DNA of 64,000 nt from Sphagnum compactum (Eukaryota; Bryophyta; Sphagnopsida; Sphagnales). Location: NCBI GenBank assembly GCA_965153455.1, contig OZ234494.1:17236001-17300000 (forward strand), written 5' to 3'. Below the pieces are notes generated by a model that saw nothing but the letters and a program-made list of their open reading frames with translations, made no database searches and was not told the origin of the DNA. This document shows positions 41,701 through 54,906 of this stretch, piece by piece. Position 1 is the first letter of the stretch. Each line of letters starts with the position of its first letter. A program made the translations under genes and the position numbers.

Positions 41701-44700
41701 GACACTGGCCAAGAGTTATGCAAGCCTTTGCAAAAGTCTGTCACACCTATAAATCCAGAGACCAGGAAACAGAAGTGATGCAGAGAAAAAAGAACTCATG
41801 AAACAAACTTCGCATTTGACCTCAAGGTGTCACAAACAAATTTAATACCAGCTCAAGGGCATGCACAAGACGACGACACATGCCCTGTCGACGGTATCGA
41901 AACCGAGTTCCAATCAATGGCATTTCTGCCAAATGTGCTCCATGAACCCTGCACACATTTGTCACCATTTTTTATTTAACAAACTGCCATAAATGCATGT
42001 GAGAAGTCACACACCACCAAATCTGCTGGTTCACCCACTTCCAAATGTGAAGTCCAGAGAATGCAGACTTGGGGCAACTATCTATGATTTCCAATTTTCA
42101 CTCGACATTAGTCCAGATTCTTTCTAGCAACAAGCAAGGCTCAAGGAACATACGAAAAGAATACCATACCTCACTGTTGCAACCGATATCAGCTCATCTC
42201 CTCTTTCCAAGATCACCGTGTAAAACCCACGGTAATTTAGGCGACTGACTTCGGACCTGATTACCAACACAGGATGGGCGTCAAGATAAAGGCACATGAT
42301 CTTTTGATCTAATCAGGCCTTTTTTTCCTTTCATTTTGGTGATGGAGCACTAGTGGCAATCATCCCAAAAAGGATTTGGCATTGATGATAACAAGTTGTT
42401 GGAAAACTCTCAAAACAGTAGAAAATCTGGCAGAAAAACCTGACTTAACACTAGGAACCTGTCTAAATCTGGCAAATTCTTTTTTGGGGTTTGATCAAAT
42501 TTGGTGAAATTTTCAAGAGTCTGCAAAAGAATATTCTTCTTTTAACTTTTTTGGGTGCAATTTAGCACCGGTTCACCAGGAAAAAAAGGCTGGATCTGAT
42601 GCCTGGAAGCAATCAGGGGCCTTAAACCCCTGCAACAGCATTTTAGTTTGCATCCTATTTTTTCAGCAACCCATCTTTTGGTTTGGCGTGCAAATGCATC
42701 CAGTGTTGCTCGGTTGAGAACAACTGCAAAAATTATCTTTACTACAAGTACCACTAGCATCTCCATGCTGACAATTGAAGCCAACCTGATGGGGGGGAAA
42801 TAACTAATCTGTTTCTTTCTTCACAATAAAGAAAAAGAGAAATGCAAAGAGAGCACATCTATGATATTCCCTGGATGGAAACTTCTGATGACGAAAGAAC
42901 AAAAAAGAAGGAAAAGAAAGAAAAAAAACAAACAAATAAACAAATCTACTTTAACAGTCATGTTGTCATCAAGGCTCACCCTCGATTATAAATTGCATGA
43001 GCAACTATGTCCAGTTTGGTGTGCAGGTCAATCATGGGCTTGAAGCATTCTTGCAGCACACTGAGAGCAATAGCCAATTTGATTTTATGTTCAGCCATCA
43101 ACTCCTTGTCAATTTGTTGTGACAGGTCTGAGTCCTCCTCTTGAGATCGCAGCAACGTCCATGAGTATCCATCCTCCAAAGGATTACAGGTTCCAACCAG
43201 TCCCCGCAAGCCCCGGAAGATCTGCACCCACCATTATCCTCCTTAGTCCTTAAGACCCAGCTCGCTAGATCCACCAAAATACACAATTTTTACTGCACAA
43301 AAGACACTTTTTTCTATAGGAAAGACAACGCTTTTTCTTCAACAACTGCTCTTTTGTCCTCAAAGAATGCAAGCAGCAAAAACGTTTTTAACTTTGCTCA
43401 GTGTATGTATAACAAGATAAGATACCTTCTCACAAGAATGGCCACAGAACCAACTTCCCTGAGGACAGCAATGCAGCTTTGGCAACCCTCTAGCATACAA
43501 GCACTTCAAATGAACTGAACCAAAAACACAAAAACAACATTCATAGATTAGAAATCAAAGTGACACATTTGTTTCACAGTTGTCAACAGTAATTGCAATG
43601 ATCCAAGCTTTGGGTTTGGTCCAGCCCCAGCTCCACTGTAACTGCCATGGGTCATTATCACTCCGAGTAAACAGAGAGATTCTTTGACAAAGAAATTGGA
43701 AACACAGAATGGGTCCGAGTAAAAAAAACGCAGTCTTTTTCAAGCTTCTGAAACATACATTCTCGCTCACACTGGTCACATGAGAGTACAGTCATCTCAT
43801 TAAATTCATCAGGATTCGCATTTACTGGCGGCCCACCACATACTGCACACCTGCAGTTGGGACAGAACCAGTCCTCTTCTGGAACAGCCTGAAAAGAAAG
43901 TAACAAAAATCAGCAATAACAACATAGGGAGTGCATGCCACAACAATCTCCAGAAGGAGAGGAAGAACAATAACAACACCATGGGGGTGCCATAACAATC
44001 TCCAGAAGGGAGAGAGGAAATGTCTGACCTGCAGCTCCATGCAAGTGAGATGGAATGTTGATGGACAATGATCACAGCAAATGAGCATCCCTCCATCGCC
44101 GCATACACCACAAGTGTCATCATTCCCATCTGCTGCACATTCTTTCACTTTTGTAGTAGCTCCACTTCGTGATCTCCCAGGACACACTGTTGTTGCAGGA
44201 TGGGAATACACAGCCAACTGATCCGATGGATTTTGGTTCTTCAGTGCTTCAATTTGTAGCTCAGTAAGGGTCCTCCCGTCTTCAACATAGATGTTGGCAC
44301 ATGGACGATGCAGCTTGCTGCCACAATGTGCCTCAAACATGGACAGTGTCACGATCGTCTTACAGCAACTGCATAGAACTCCCTCGGGTGTCACCCAGCC
44401 ATCCAGTGCTATTTGCTTCCTCGTGCGGTGCACATAGCGCAACTTTTGATTTACTGCCAACATCCCAAGATCCATCAACCATGAAAGAATGCTCTTCTTT
44501 GCATTCATGGATGTCAATGATCCTCCCTCATGCACCGAATCAACTGGAGCTGACAGCTTCACCTCCATGCGACAACCTCCACGACCGCCTTTCTTTTTCC
44601 CTATCTTTTCCTGAACCCCTAATAGACCCTTGTGAACGACAGCTGCAACATGATTCTTTGAACCTCTGGCTCCTGCTGCTGCTTCATCTTGTGTCAACTG

Positions 44701-46197
44701 AGGCATCAGCACATCCACCACTGCATGTGGTGGACCTGCTGCTGCCTCAGTGGCTCCTCCTCCACACCTTCTTTTCTTGCTGCACTGACGCTCTGTGTCC
44801 ACAGAACTGCAATGTTGCATGTTTGCTGATGGACGTTTTCTGTAATGCATCACCACTTTGTGCAGCAGATTCTTCTCCATCATCCCGACATTGACATCTG
44901 ATTCAAATCGATCAAACTCTTCTTCTTCCTGAGCAGATTGATGAGGTTGTTGTTGTCTTCTTCTGAGCACCATTGAAATCCCAACAGAATTGCTTCCAAG
45001 AGTAGAATAAGCCGCTACAGAATCAAAACCCCTAGATTTCTTCTCAGTCTGATGGTGCCGACGCTGGTGGTGGTGGATGATCATGTCCACAAACTCCTCT
45101 CCGACATGCTCACCTTCTGATGCTGCTGAGGCAAGAAGAACAACCTCCTCTTCACGCTTCTTCACTACTCTGTAAGAGTTTCGGATATGATGAAGAGTTC
45201 TAACACCCATCTGTCGTTCTTCTTCCTCGTGCTGCTGCTGCTTGATCCCACTGCGAAGAGATTCCCTCCTCCGTGACTGTTGTTCCTCCTGAACCTTCAT
45301 CCTCTTGTGCTGCTGCTGCCGTTGCTGCAGCAGCTCAGAAAAAAGATGGGTGTTGTTCCTAGCTTGCCCATACCCATAGCCGAACTTTTGCGGCAGCTTA
45401 GAAGAGGAGGAAGTATTAGTATCTGAGCTAGTAGTCGGCGATGTGGGGGGTTGTTGTGCAGGGGCCATCATCACTGCTCGTCTTCTGCCGGGAATGCAAG
45501 AGGAGAATCTACTCACTCTCTGCAGTCTTGCACATGACGATGGCATCTCATCATCATCAGAAGAGTCTTCTTCTTCTTCTTCCACCTTCGTCTTCACGGG
45601 ACCCCCCACAATCTTCACGGGGGTTTTGGGTTTTATGGGCTTGAAGATGAGCTTCTTGGCTCCAAAGACTGCCTCTTGCTGTTTCCACAAATTGGGTCGC
45701 TGTAAGGATCGAGATTGTGAGGATGGAGATGGTGAAGAAGAGGAGTAGGGTTTAAGGAGGAAGAAGGGAAGCTTGCCACGCACTCTGAGACTCCACCCAG
45801 CTCTTTCTTCTTCCCATTGCTCGCACAACTGCAAGTCCTTGATGATGAACACATTCTGGCCTCCCTCGTCAGGGAAGTAGACTCCCATTCTCGCTTTCTC
45901 TGGCGACAGATCCTCCAGCAGAATCCCCTCCCACCAAGCTTCCCTCCATAGCACATTCACGCACAGTCCCTTGCTCCAGCGCACCGGAGGAGGAAGAGGA
46001 AGAGGAAGAACAGCAGCCGCAGGAGGTACAGGAAGCAGCAGCGCTGGAGGAGGCCTCGGTCTCAACAGCATTCTCCCGGGCTGCTGTCGAGACGATCCTC
46101 CGCCTCTTCTTCTGCCTGTGGGATCCAGTCCTCCTCCTTGCGCCTTCTGTCCGCCTTTGGAGTGGCGGCTCAGAAGCTCCTCCTCGTACTGCACCAT
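38792..46197 (-). CDS. IDM1-like PHD-finger / GNAT acetyltransferase chromatin protein
   Basis: Likely nuclear histone acetyltransferase-type regulator, related to Arabidopsis IDM1 (increased DNA methylation 1) and its paralogues. Ten exons: 46197-44029, 43888-43759, 43514-43426, 43221-42980, 42256-42170, 41948-41849, 41616-41421, 41250-40752, 40443-40350, 40093-38792; about 1635 aa. Residues about 70-145 form a Tudor/Agenet-like module ([21 protein letters not shown]). A TPL-binding-type region ([11 protein letters not shown], then [13 protein letters not shown]) spans about 567-650. PHD1 begins near Cys696 ([20 protein letters not shown]). A second PHD follows ([30 protein letters not shown]). 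A GNAT fold spans about 797-1004 ([43 protein letters not shown]). The C-terminal about 430 residues form one long exon with degenerate repeats. The donor of exon 8 is ambiguous: AATGG|GTATCA, 15 bases upstream, keeps frame too. The start is the first ATG of an otherwise open leader frame. Exons 8-10 are supported by phase and open frame, not by homology. Confidence 0.87.
38843..39736 (-). repeat. Degenerate coding repeats in the last exon of the IDM1-like gene
   Basis: About seven units of roughly 40-50 residues lie at protein positions 1322-1619. Each follows a loose pattern: GQ or TG, then a short spacer, (P/L/V)(M/I/V/L)QE or LQG, SPxR or similar, Ser/Ala-rich, D-A-x-x-G or similar, STP or TP, then QL. 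Units begin near protein residues 1326, 1361, 1403, 1444, 1480, 1523 and 1572. The DNA copies are diverged, so the array is old. Confidence 0.65.
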
Positions 46198-47956
46198 GAT
46201 CACAGGAAGCTCTCCTCGCTCTTCCCCCACTTCCCTTCCTTTCCCTTCTTCACGGATTCTTTCAACAACACATGACGATCCTGTGAATCCCGGAAGCAAA
46301 TTTCGAACAAAACTCGCACAAGAGAAGGAAAAAAAAAACCCCACTGCGACGACACCCCCACCGCTACTGCTACTTCTGCAACAAAAAAAAACAAACAAAC
46401 AAACAACAAAGCAAACGCGACGAGAATCCAACGTTCCTTCTTCGTATTCCCTTCCTTTAACCTTCCTTCCTTTGAGTTGCAACAAATTGCGGATCCCTAC
46501 ACCAAATCACGAAATTTTTAGTTCGCCAGATTGCCCTTCTCTTCTACTCACTACATTCGCAACCACACTCCCACCCATTTAAGCCACGACACAAAATCTC
46601 GTCGCGAAGCTCCATCATCTATGCGCTCTGTCTGTCTGTCTGTCTCTCTCTTACAGAGTGCGCGCTCCCACTTCGCTACAAGCACCCTTGAGCCCTCGTG
46701 GATGAGAAACATCCAAAAACATCCACCCTCGATGCAAAACATGCAACCACTCTTTCATCCAGGTATATCACCTATTTTCTTAAAGGAGCAAATAAATTTA
46801 GGGGCAAATAGTAAATTCCTATATACATAGTAGTGTACCTTATTTTATATTAATAATATAAAAATACACTTTTAACTATGGGTTTAGCCTTTCTCCCTTT
46901 CTTTTGTTTTCTAGGGTTTTGGGGGGGTGGGGTTTCTTTTTCAGGGTTTCATTTTGCCACCTTTTTGTAGGCATAGTGTTGTTTGGTGTGGAGAGGGGTG
47001 GGGATTTTTTTTTTCTTAGGGTTTTTTTCTTTTGTTTTTTTTTTCTTTTTGGGGAATTATTTTAATGGGTACTTATTGAATGGTTGGAACTTGGGATATA
47101 AATTAGTTTGAATTTTGAGTGTTTTTTTTTTTTTTTTGGTTGGTTACCCAACCCAGCTATTTACATTGAACTCAAAATTGGGGCAACTATGGAACGGTAA
47201 TAATGTTGCTAACTACTTATTTACTCGTGGGAGGGAATGAGGGATGGGAGTGCATTGATATGGATGATGATGGGAACTCTCATTTAGGATTTTAGCTTTT
47301 ATTGGAGAATGATGAAATTCCGGAACCTTTTTTTTGCATTCTATGAGTTGAGAAAATATATATATATATGTATACCAAAGTGAGCCAAAAATCCAATCCA
47401 AGTCCATCGACTTGCCGACAACTTACTTCCTATATGTTGTACGTACATAATATGTGATTTCCGGGGAAGTGCAAAATTGAACGTGTGCAAAAACGAGACC
47501 ATCCATACATGTTCGAAGTAGGTTTCAAGTTTTGGTATTATTCGATTCAAACTTAGCTAAGGAAGAAAAGGGAGTTGAAATGGATTCTCAAACTCAAAAA
47601 AGGATAAAAGGGTGGAAGCCCAAAAAGAATTTATTAATTAATTAAATTTCATATAAAAAATAATGCAAAAAAGAAAAAAAAGAAGAATGAATAAGAACAA
47701 CTTTTGGTACCCTTTGATTTTATGTTGTCCCTTGGATAATTGCTATTTTTGCACTTGGTTATTAGTAGCGAATGAAGGTCTATGTGTGGCTTGGGCCTTG
47801 AATTAGGTTAAATAAAGAGCAATTTGACGTTAAATCAAAGTGCTAATTGAGATCGTAAAATAGCGGCGTAAATTTTTAGCATTTGTTCAATGCTAAGTGA
47901 ACAAAAAATTGTCACCTCCATGTGTACGATTAGAAGTTCACAAGGGTGAGTGAGTG

Positions 47957-47975
47957 GGTTTAGGGTTTAGGGTTT
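47957..47975 (+). repeat. Interstitial telomere-type repeat, short
   Basis: Nearly three consecutive GGTTTAG units, the plant-type telomere sequence, in an AT-rich spacer. Confidence 0.9.
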
Positions 47976-48473
47976 ACATACTTGATTACTCATGCACTCT
48001 ACCAAGTACTTTGTGTAATGAAACCCTTTGTACATAAACACACATGATGAATCAAACCAACTCCGATGATGCATGACATATTTAATGTCGAATGCAACTA
48101 CTTAAAACAAATAGGTTCATTGCAAAATTTCTCTAGCTAGTATGGAAAGTTCAATTCAACATGCAACCCCCAATTTTTTATGGAAAAACATTTAAATTTT
48201 AGGGGCCACATCCATTTGAAATTTCAAAACAAACCCCATTTTTAAAAATTGGTTTATTAGTCATTTAAGGTAAATAAAAAATTAAAAATGCTTTATGAGC
48301 TTCCAATAAAAATGGTCTCATAGTTCACATTAATACACTTGATGAATATTTCACAAAATATGCAACCAAATGAAAAATAAATAAATAAAATTTCATTATC
48401 CTTTTTTTTTTTTCAATCAATCGCACTTTGGCATCCACAACATCAATTTAGAAGAATGAATGACAATGAAAAC

Positions 48474-48607
48474 AAAAAAGCAACCCAAAAGAAGAATTCG
48501 TGCGCTTGTGAAGTATTGGTACATAATGTGACTTGTGAAACAAAAAGCAACCCAAAAGAAGAATTCGTGAGCTTGTGAAGTATTGGTACATAATGCGACT
48601 TTTGCAT
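48474..48607. repeat. Tandem duplication, 67-bp period
   Basis: AAAAAGCAACCCAAAAGAAG, AATTCGTG, GCTTGTGAAGTATTGG and TACATAATG(T/C)GACTT occur twice in order, 67 bases apart, with only a few substitutions. This is a recent duplication. Confidence 0.92.
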
Positions 48608-48805
48608 TCGACACCAATGCTAGCAAGTCCAATATCTAACTACACCGTACTCATTGTGCCTTGCCTTCAAGTTGTCGCATCAACAAGCAAGCAAGCATTC
48701 ACCAAAATACGAAGCACATCATAGTACATTGTGTTTTTGAAGAGTGTCACTATTTAGTGGCATACTAAGTAATCATGAAGCAAACTATGTAGTTGGAGGT
48801 GTGTA

Positions 48806-48857
48806 AAGCCAAAGCTTATTTCAAACAACTCAAGCCAAAGCTTATTTCAAACGACTC
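48806..48857. repeat. Tandem duplication, 26-bp units
   Basis: AGCCAAAGCTTATTTCAAAC followed by AACTCA or GACTCA occurs twice back to back. Confidence 0.9.
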
Positions 48858-48896
48858 ATCATCGTATGATAGTTTTTTGATAGTTTTTTACTTTTA

Positions 48897-49220
48897 TTGG
48901 CCTTGCCTACCAAGGCAAGGATTTTATGTTTAGATTCATTTTAGAGTATAGTAGCTTAAAAGATTTTGGCCCCTACTAGGTAATAATAATAGGTCTATTT
49001 TTATTATATGAGGATTTTTGAAGACGATATTTTGGCTTGTGTTGAAACTTGAGATTAGTTATAGAGTTATAATATTTGGAAGGATTTTGGTTTCTTTTGG
49101 TTGATTTTTTGAAGATTATATTTTGGCATAGTGAAATATTTGAGTTTTCATAATTCTTCTTTTGCCTTAAGACACTACTTTTTAATGTAAATGGCAAGGC
49201 CAAAATGTGACACACCCCCC
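48897..49220 (+). repeat. Dispersed repeat family R1, copy B (fullest copy)
   Basis: Starts TTGGCCTTGCC, and 290 bp later contains the exact reverse complement GGCAAGGCCAA at 49193-49203, followed by a conserved TGTGACACACCCC. An internal near-palindrome CCTTGCCTACCAAGGCAAGG lies at the left end. Copies A, C and D in this window share the sequence. The 11-bp inverted ends suggest a MITE-like element. However, homology continues past the right inverted repeat into TGTGACACACCCC, a motif like the start of many plant LTRs, so the true boundaries and class are unresolved. Confidence 0.8.
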
Positions 49221-49374
49221 GTTCTTTTTGTTGGTTGTTAAGTATTTATTGTTGGATAATGGCTTTAAATTGTGATTTTTGGTTTAAATTCTTTTGAAAA
49301 ATCACTGAATATCTCACTTAGGCTCTACTACCATAGTAGCCAAAAATGTGAAGGATGCTTCAACCTTTTACTTA

Positions 49375-49390
49375 TAGCCAAATTTGGCTA
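49375..49390. repeat. Perfect 16-bp palindrome
   Basis: TAGCCAAATTTGGCTA; the identical palindrome occurs at 62842-62857, and imperfect forms appear in the repeats at 53855-53870 and 61690-62065. Confidence 0.9.
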
Positions 49391-52300
49391 CATTGTCTTA
49401 TGGATTGATCACCTCTTCAGCTACATCTAAGAAATGAAAAAATGAAATGAAAACACAATGGAGTGTACCTAAAGGTTCATTTTTTTGGGGTTCATGTGCA
49501 TGTTTGTTGTGTGTGACAGTCATAGAGTTTCAAGAGTGTTGGATACCCCAAAGAATTCTAGGCACCCATCTCTAGAAAGATTCAGAATGACAACTCAATC
49601 ATCACAAATCATCAATTACCATTTGAGTAATCCACACTCAACTAATATATTTTGGGGGGGGGCCTACCTTGTGTTGTAGCCAAGGTGCTGATCATCCATA
49701 AGCTGATTTAGCCAAATTAGGCTATGAACAAAATATGAGAGAAAAACATTTCAACATCATTATATACATTTTTGGCTACATACTCAAACCATGTATAGAA
49801 TGGTGGTGTCGAGAGTTTCTACAAAATGTAATGTTTTGTGAATCAATTTGGAGGTTCGGCCTCTTGATGGGGAGTTCAGTGAGCACTCCAGGTTGGGATT
49901 TACATATTCTAGCTTATCATGTCTTAATGATCAGGCAATCAATTTTAGTTAAAGTTGCAGTTAAAGTGCATAATCAATTGGTAACCACACTCTTAGGAAG
50001 GGGTATTAGAGTATTATCGTAGTACCTTTATCATTTCGGCATAAATTAAATTATTTTTTTTATTTTGCTGAACTTTTGCAATTTTATTTATTATTTGTGT
50101 CAAAATTTTAGTAATGTCAGAAAAGTTCAACTGCCAAGTTTTGGGTTAGGTAAAGGTACTACAATAGTCTATGCCAAAAATGGTGACAAACAATTTTCAA
50201 ACAATTTTAGGAATAGATTTATGCACACATAGTAGACTAGGCCAAAAATGAAAAAAAAGAAAAAAACCATGTATATAAAAATCAAAAGTACAAGGCAAAT
50301 GAGAACACATGTAGACAACCCAAAGAAAAAACAACCACAAAGAATCAACAAAAAATAAAGGAAAAAACCCTATGCAAATGGGACCCATGGCTACGAAATG
50401 ACAATCAACAACAACAAAAAGACTTAAGACAAGAAAGTTGTCGTCTACCACAAATTGGCTAATGATGGAGGTGCACTAACTATGATGTGGGGAAGACATG
50501 AGGAACCTCAACCAAGTGCAACAACCCATTGAAGAATCATTATGGCTTGCACACGCTGCAGGACTCTGGACACACGTTGTCAATAATGAGAAACAAACAT
50601 CGACGGGACTAAAGAAAACCGTTGATGACACCTGATAATAGTTTGTGCACAAATGGTCAAGAATGAATCAAAACAAGAATGAAAACACCCATATCTTTCA
50701 ATAGCAAGGGGAATGAAATCATTGTTTGATGTTCGTTCAACATAGGATCATGTCTTTTTCTAAGCAACCATCATCCCTACATGTGTTGTCATTGTTGATG
50801 TTTGTTGCACTATATTTGTGCGAATTAAGTCAGCAATGACAATGTCCATCAAAATTCGAAAACCATCTCTGGTGATAAAGATATCCACTCGTCGTCAAAT
50901 GTGACGAGGGAAAAGGTTGAAAACCTCCCTCTAAACATGTGTTCCACTCTCCAAAGCAATAACTACAACATTATCCTAAAGTGTGTCATGGGCTGTTGTA
51001 TACTCACTCTCACAAGGGCACCAAAGCAAATGGGTACTTAGATCGTCATTGGTATGACCACACTAACATTATAAAAGGTGGGCAACTATAGGATGTGGCA
51101 AGCCAAGATGGGTACATAATGCTGTAAGAAAATGGGTTGACGATAAACGAAATATTGGTGTGGTAGGACAAATTAATAATTAAATGCATGCCCTTGGATC
51201 ACACATGAACAAAGATGTGTTTGCACAATATCCGAAGGAACGTTTGCTAGAAAATGAAGTAAATTCCTGCTTGTGTAGGTGATTCGCCAAAAAAAATGCA
51301 ACTAAGGATAAAATTGAACCACTAGGCTCTTAAAAGGTGGCACTTAATAACAGACAACCTAGGGTAACATGGCTCAGACATCTTATTGTGCCATCTAGAA
51401 TGGGGAAGTGCTGGTCTCAACATGTGTTATTACACCTAGAAGAATAGGATGATCATCCTACAAGAAATGAATGATAAGTGCAAAAATAATCAGTGCCCAA
51501 CACCCCAAGAATGTGGGGTAAGCAATTTAAACCTTAGAAGGGAGACCAAGCCCACCCAAAAAAATAAAAAAAGTGGCCTGACGACAAGTTAAGTGACTAA
51601 TAAAATCACCAAAAAATCCTGCACCAAGTATTTTCTCCAATGTAGCTATGGTATGAGTATTGAACTCAACAGAATGTTGCAAAACACATGGAAATGGAAA
51701 CATTGTACAAAACAAGTAGCCCAGGTGTTGGGCATAACACAACGAGAACATTGCAAAAACCATTTAAGGATTTATAAGCATAATGAGATTAAATATTGTC
51801 CCAAGATCCTCATGGAAAACCTTAGTCACAAATGACTCAACAAATGATGTGGATCCCACTGGTGCGCCCAAAATACAAAAACCCGAATCAAAAATAAAAA
51901 AGCCAGGAGGAAGTGATATAAAATGGTCCAACCTTTATGGAGACCAAGCAATGCACTTTGCTGGCTGCATAGAAAGCCTTAATGTTGATAACTTTTTCTA
52001 TAATTGTAAAAACACAAAAAACACATCTAGTGAAAGACCTACTATATGTGTATCATTTGCCAAGGAAAGGAAAACACAAGTAGGGTGGGCTACTATTGTA
52101 AGGCAAAAAACACGAAGGTGAGCCAGAGTAAACAACACTCCTCCCAATGGGTCCTTTATCATGTACCTAACTCTGATGAAATGACTATGAGATCCCATGT
52201 CAAAAAACCTAAAAAATATATAATGGGGTGGACATGTGTATAATCATCAAACAAATTGAAAATTTTAATCTAAAGAACCGGATGAAAATTGTAACTCCTA

Positions 52301-53086
52301 CGAAATGGCTGACTATGATACCAAATTGAAAGCATTACGAACATCCACTTATAGCACCACCCAATCTTGGTGCAAATCTAACATCATTTGAATGCCATGA
52401 ACCACTCAAAACAATTTTAAAAACAAGCAACTTGGGTAATGAGTTTGCCCTTTATGGTTCAAACTTCGAAATTGAAATTAAAACTTATTGGAAGGATTTA
52501 AAACTCCTCATCCAGATATATGCACTTCAGTCTTCTATGGAACATGCCCATCCATCATATGCACTCATAATAATTCAGATGTCACTCATACATGAAAATA
52601 AAATTTTCATGTAGCTGATGAGATGACTCAACATGGCAAAATGTGGTGAAGGCATGCACCCCCCTTTTTGTGTCTCTACTAATTTTTATCACATCCAACA
52701 TAGAGTGTTAATTGTTTCACTAACACCATCCATACACATGCAAAACATATATGTATACCATAATTCCTTGGGAGCTTCAGCACAAATTAAATTATTTTCA
52801 AAAATTGTAATTTTCTTTTTCCCTTCAAAACATAGTTTTCTCACAGAGGAAATTTTTGGTGAAGGAAAGGGAGGAATCCCTTTTGGTTGGAATATTCTTT
52901 TCTGGGGAATGGAATCTTCAGAATTGATTAATTAATTAATTAATTATTTGGCAGACATGTGTGGAACCCCCGGGGTACTATGCGGTACCTGGGGCTATTT
53001 AAAATAGCATCACCTGGGTGAATCACTACGATTGGCCAATCAGAAGCAGTCATTCTTGTACTTGGGGCCTTGTGGGGACCATCATT

Positions 53087-53288
53087 GGAATGTTCTGCAT
53101 CTACTACTCTTCACAAACCCATGTACTTTCATGTTGGTCCCACAATTTGAGGAATGTTCTGCATCTACTACTCTTCTTCACAAACCCATGTACTTTCCAT
53201 GTGGTCCCACAATTTGAGGAATGTTCTGCACCTATATAGACATGTACTTTCATGTGGTCTCATATTTTTAAAGAAATGTTCTGCAGGT
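53087..53288. repeat. Tandem repeat, three units of about 55-67 bp plus a partial unit
   Basis: Units begin GGAATGTTCTGCA at 53087, 53151 and 53218, with a partial AAATGTTCTGCA near 53274. Each continues with CTACTACTCTTC or a deleted form, CATGTACTTTC and TGGTCCCACAATTTGA. Open frames on the plus strand repeat accordingly but in different frames. Confidence 0.92.
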
Positions 53289-53509
53289 GTTATTTTGGAC
53301 TCTGAGTTGTTGCTCTCTTTGAAACTTTCATGCAACATTTCCTATTTTATAACACACATTACTGGTTTGAACTTTGCTATGATGAGTAGCCAAGCCTCCA
53401 CCATTATAGGATGTGTAAAAGCTGCTTGTTGTCCAAGAACACACAGTTTGGTGCTCACTGGGCAACAATTTGTACTGCAAACCTCAAAGGCTGTGAGCTT
53501 TCTCGGACT

Positions 53510-53640
53510 AAGGGCCCACACAAGGTTGAGAGCCTAAGTGTCAACCCGAAACCCTAAACCTTAAACCCTAAGGCCCTACACAAGGTGAAGCCCCAAGTGT
53601 AGACCCAAAACTGTAAACCCTAAAGCCCACGGCTATACAC
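53510..53640 (+). repeat. Duplicated unit containing telomere-like CCCTAAA words
   Basis: Two units of about 57 bp each carry GGCCC(A/T)ACACAAGGT, AAGTGT, ACCC and then AAACCCTAAA. This is a degenerate interstitial telomere-like array. Confidence 0.7.
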
Positions 53641-54906
53641 CCCTTAAGGTAGGATCCTTGGTGTATTTGTTGGCAAGCAATTTTATTTTTTTAATGCTTG
53701 AAAAATGTCGCATTTATATTCATTTTTTCAGTAAAAAGGGCTTAGAAGAAGCAATGTGTTTTTCCAGCAAAATTTAGTATGCTTCCCATGGGGTTTTTTT
53801 TTCGAATTTGTGAAGTTGTTGGGTTGGCAATCATCCACAAGAGGATTTAGCCAATTTGGCTAAACGTCCTAGAGGCAAGTAGAAAGTTATAGCCTTAAGG
53901 ATTGCTTGAGTGTAGCCTCAGATTTTTTTTCTCCTCTGTAAAGTGGGAACATGAGTGTTAAACTCCATTACAATGTGTGAGAGTGAAGATGATTTTTCTA
54001 ATTAAGTATCTGGCACAGGTAACGTGCCATAACCCTTCGTGCAATAAGAGGAGAAGGTTGCAATGTTGACATTGTATCCAGAAATGTTAAGGTTTTGTGC
54101 ACTCTCTCAGTAAAACCAGAAACCCACGTGTTAAAAAGGATCAAAATTCTTGTTGAAATCTCCTCACAGTACCAGTTTTGAACAATCTCATGGGTCACAA
54201 TTTTTTTTCTTCAGACATAGTCAACTAATTTGGCTAAATTTTAGAGAAAAAGATCGTCAAATTTTCAATATCAAAAAATATGATAAGAAGAAAGACTTTC
54301 TTTGCTATGAAGCTATTCCAACATTTGCAATGAACACACAACTATTATCAAAACAGATTGGCAACCAATCCTCCAGTACTAATGCATGCAGTTCCCTCCT
54401 GTGAAAAAGAACCAAGGGCATCAGAGAATTTTCTGATAATAAATTAAAGGAGATAGCCAGGTCAAAACCTCCTGCAAATGTCAGGAGGAGACCTACACCT
54501 GGTGCATTACGCTCTGACTTAGGAGCTCCGCCACTGCATGCTACAGAACTCTCGTGCTTGTTGCTAGGACAATTGACCTCAACAAGCTGTAACAGCAGAT
54601 ACATAATCTATTCTTATCTATGTAAAAGCCTTTTCCATCTATTTTGAGTGAAGGTGTGGCACCAACTTTGAATGATCCACAAGCTCACATCCAATGGGGC
54701 TTTAACTTCTATATCCCAAATGAGTAGAAAGTCACTGAACCACCATGACATGTGGACAGGACGTCTTTTTGTGCAATCTTTTGCCTATGATCAGAAAAGC
54801 TCGTAATAATACACTTGATGCAGCAGCTTGTGAATCCATACAGCAATTCATCAAGTGAACATGAATCCGAAATTTTTGGCCAAGCAAAAACCACCCTTCA
54901 GACCAA

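Larger units (their letters stand above)
46198..54906. other. AT-rich, repeat-rich intergenic spacer
   Basis: The first about 400 bases are the leader and promoter of the IDM1-like gene (pyrimidine-rich, with a (GTCT)n tract near 46628). Beyond about 46.8 kb there is no recognisable gene. The spacer holds telomere-type repeats (47957-47975), a 67-bp duplication (48474-48607), dispersed repeat R1 copy B (48897-49220), a 16-bp palindrome (49375-49390), a tandem repeat at 53087-53288 and degenerate telomere-like CCCTAAA words at 53540-53625. Unidentified sequence at 50.4-52.3 kb may be retroelement-derived. Confidence 0.6.

Noticed and set aside
44301-46582. Long plus-strand frames (197, 101 and 203 codons)
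   Set aside because: They are antisense to the large first exon of the IDM1-like gene, whose minus-strand frame carries PHD and other conserved motifs.
51783-52121. 112-codon plus-strand frame
   Set aside because: No motif or family resemblance; it is overlapped by frames on the other strand in AT-rich spacer.
52311-52325. Minus-strand TTTGGTATCATAGTC as a retrotransposon primer-binding site (initiator tRNA-Met type)
   Set aside because: It resembles the usual TGGTATCAGAGC site, but no flanking LTR pair, gag or pol frame could be seen; kept only as a weak hint.
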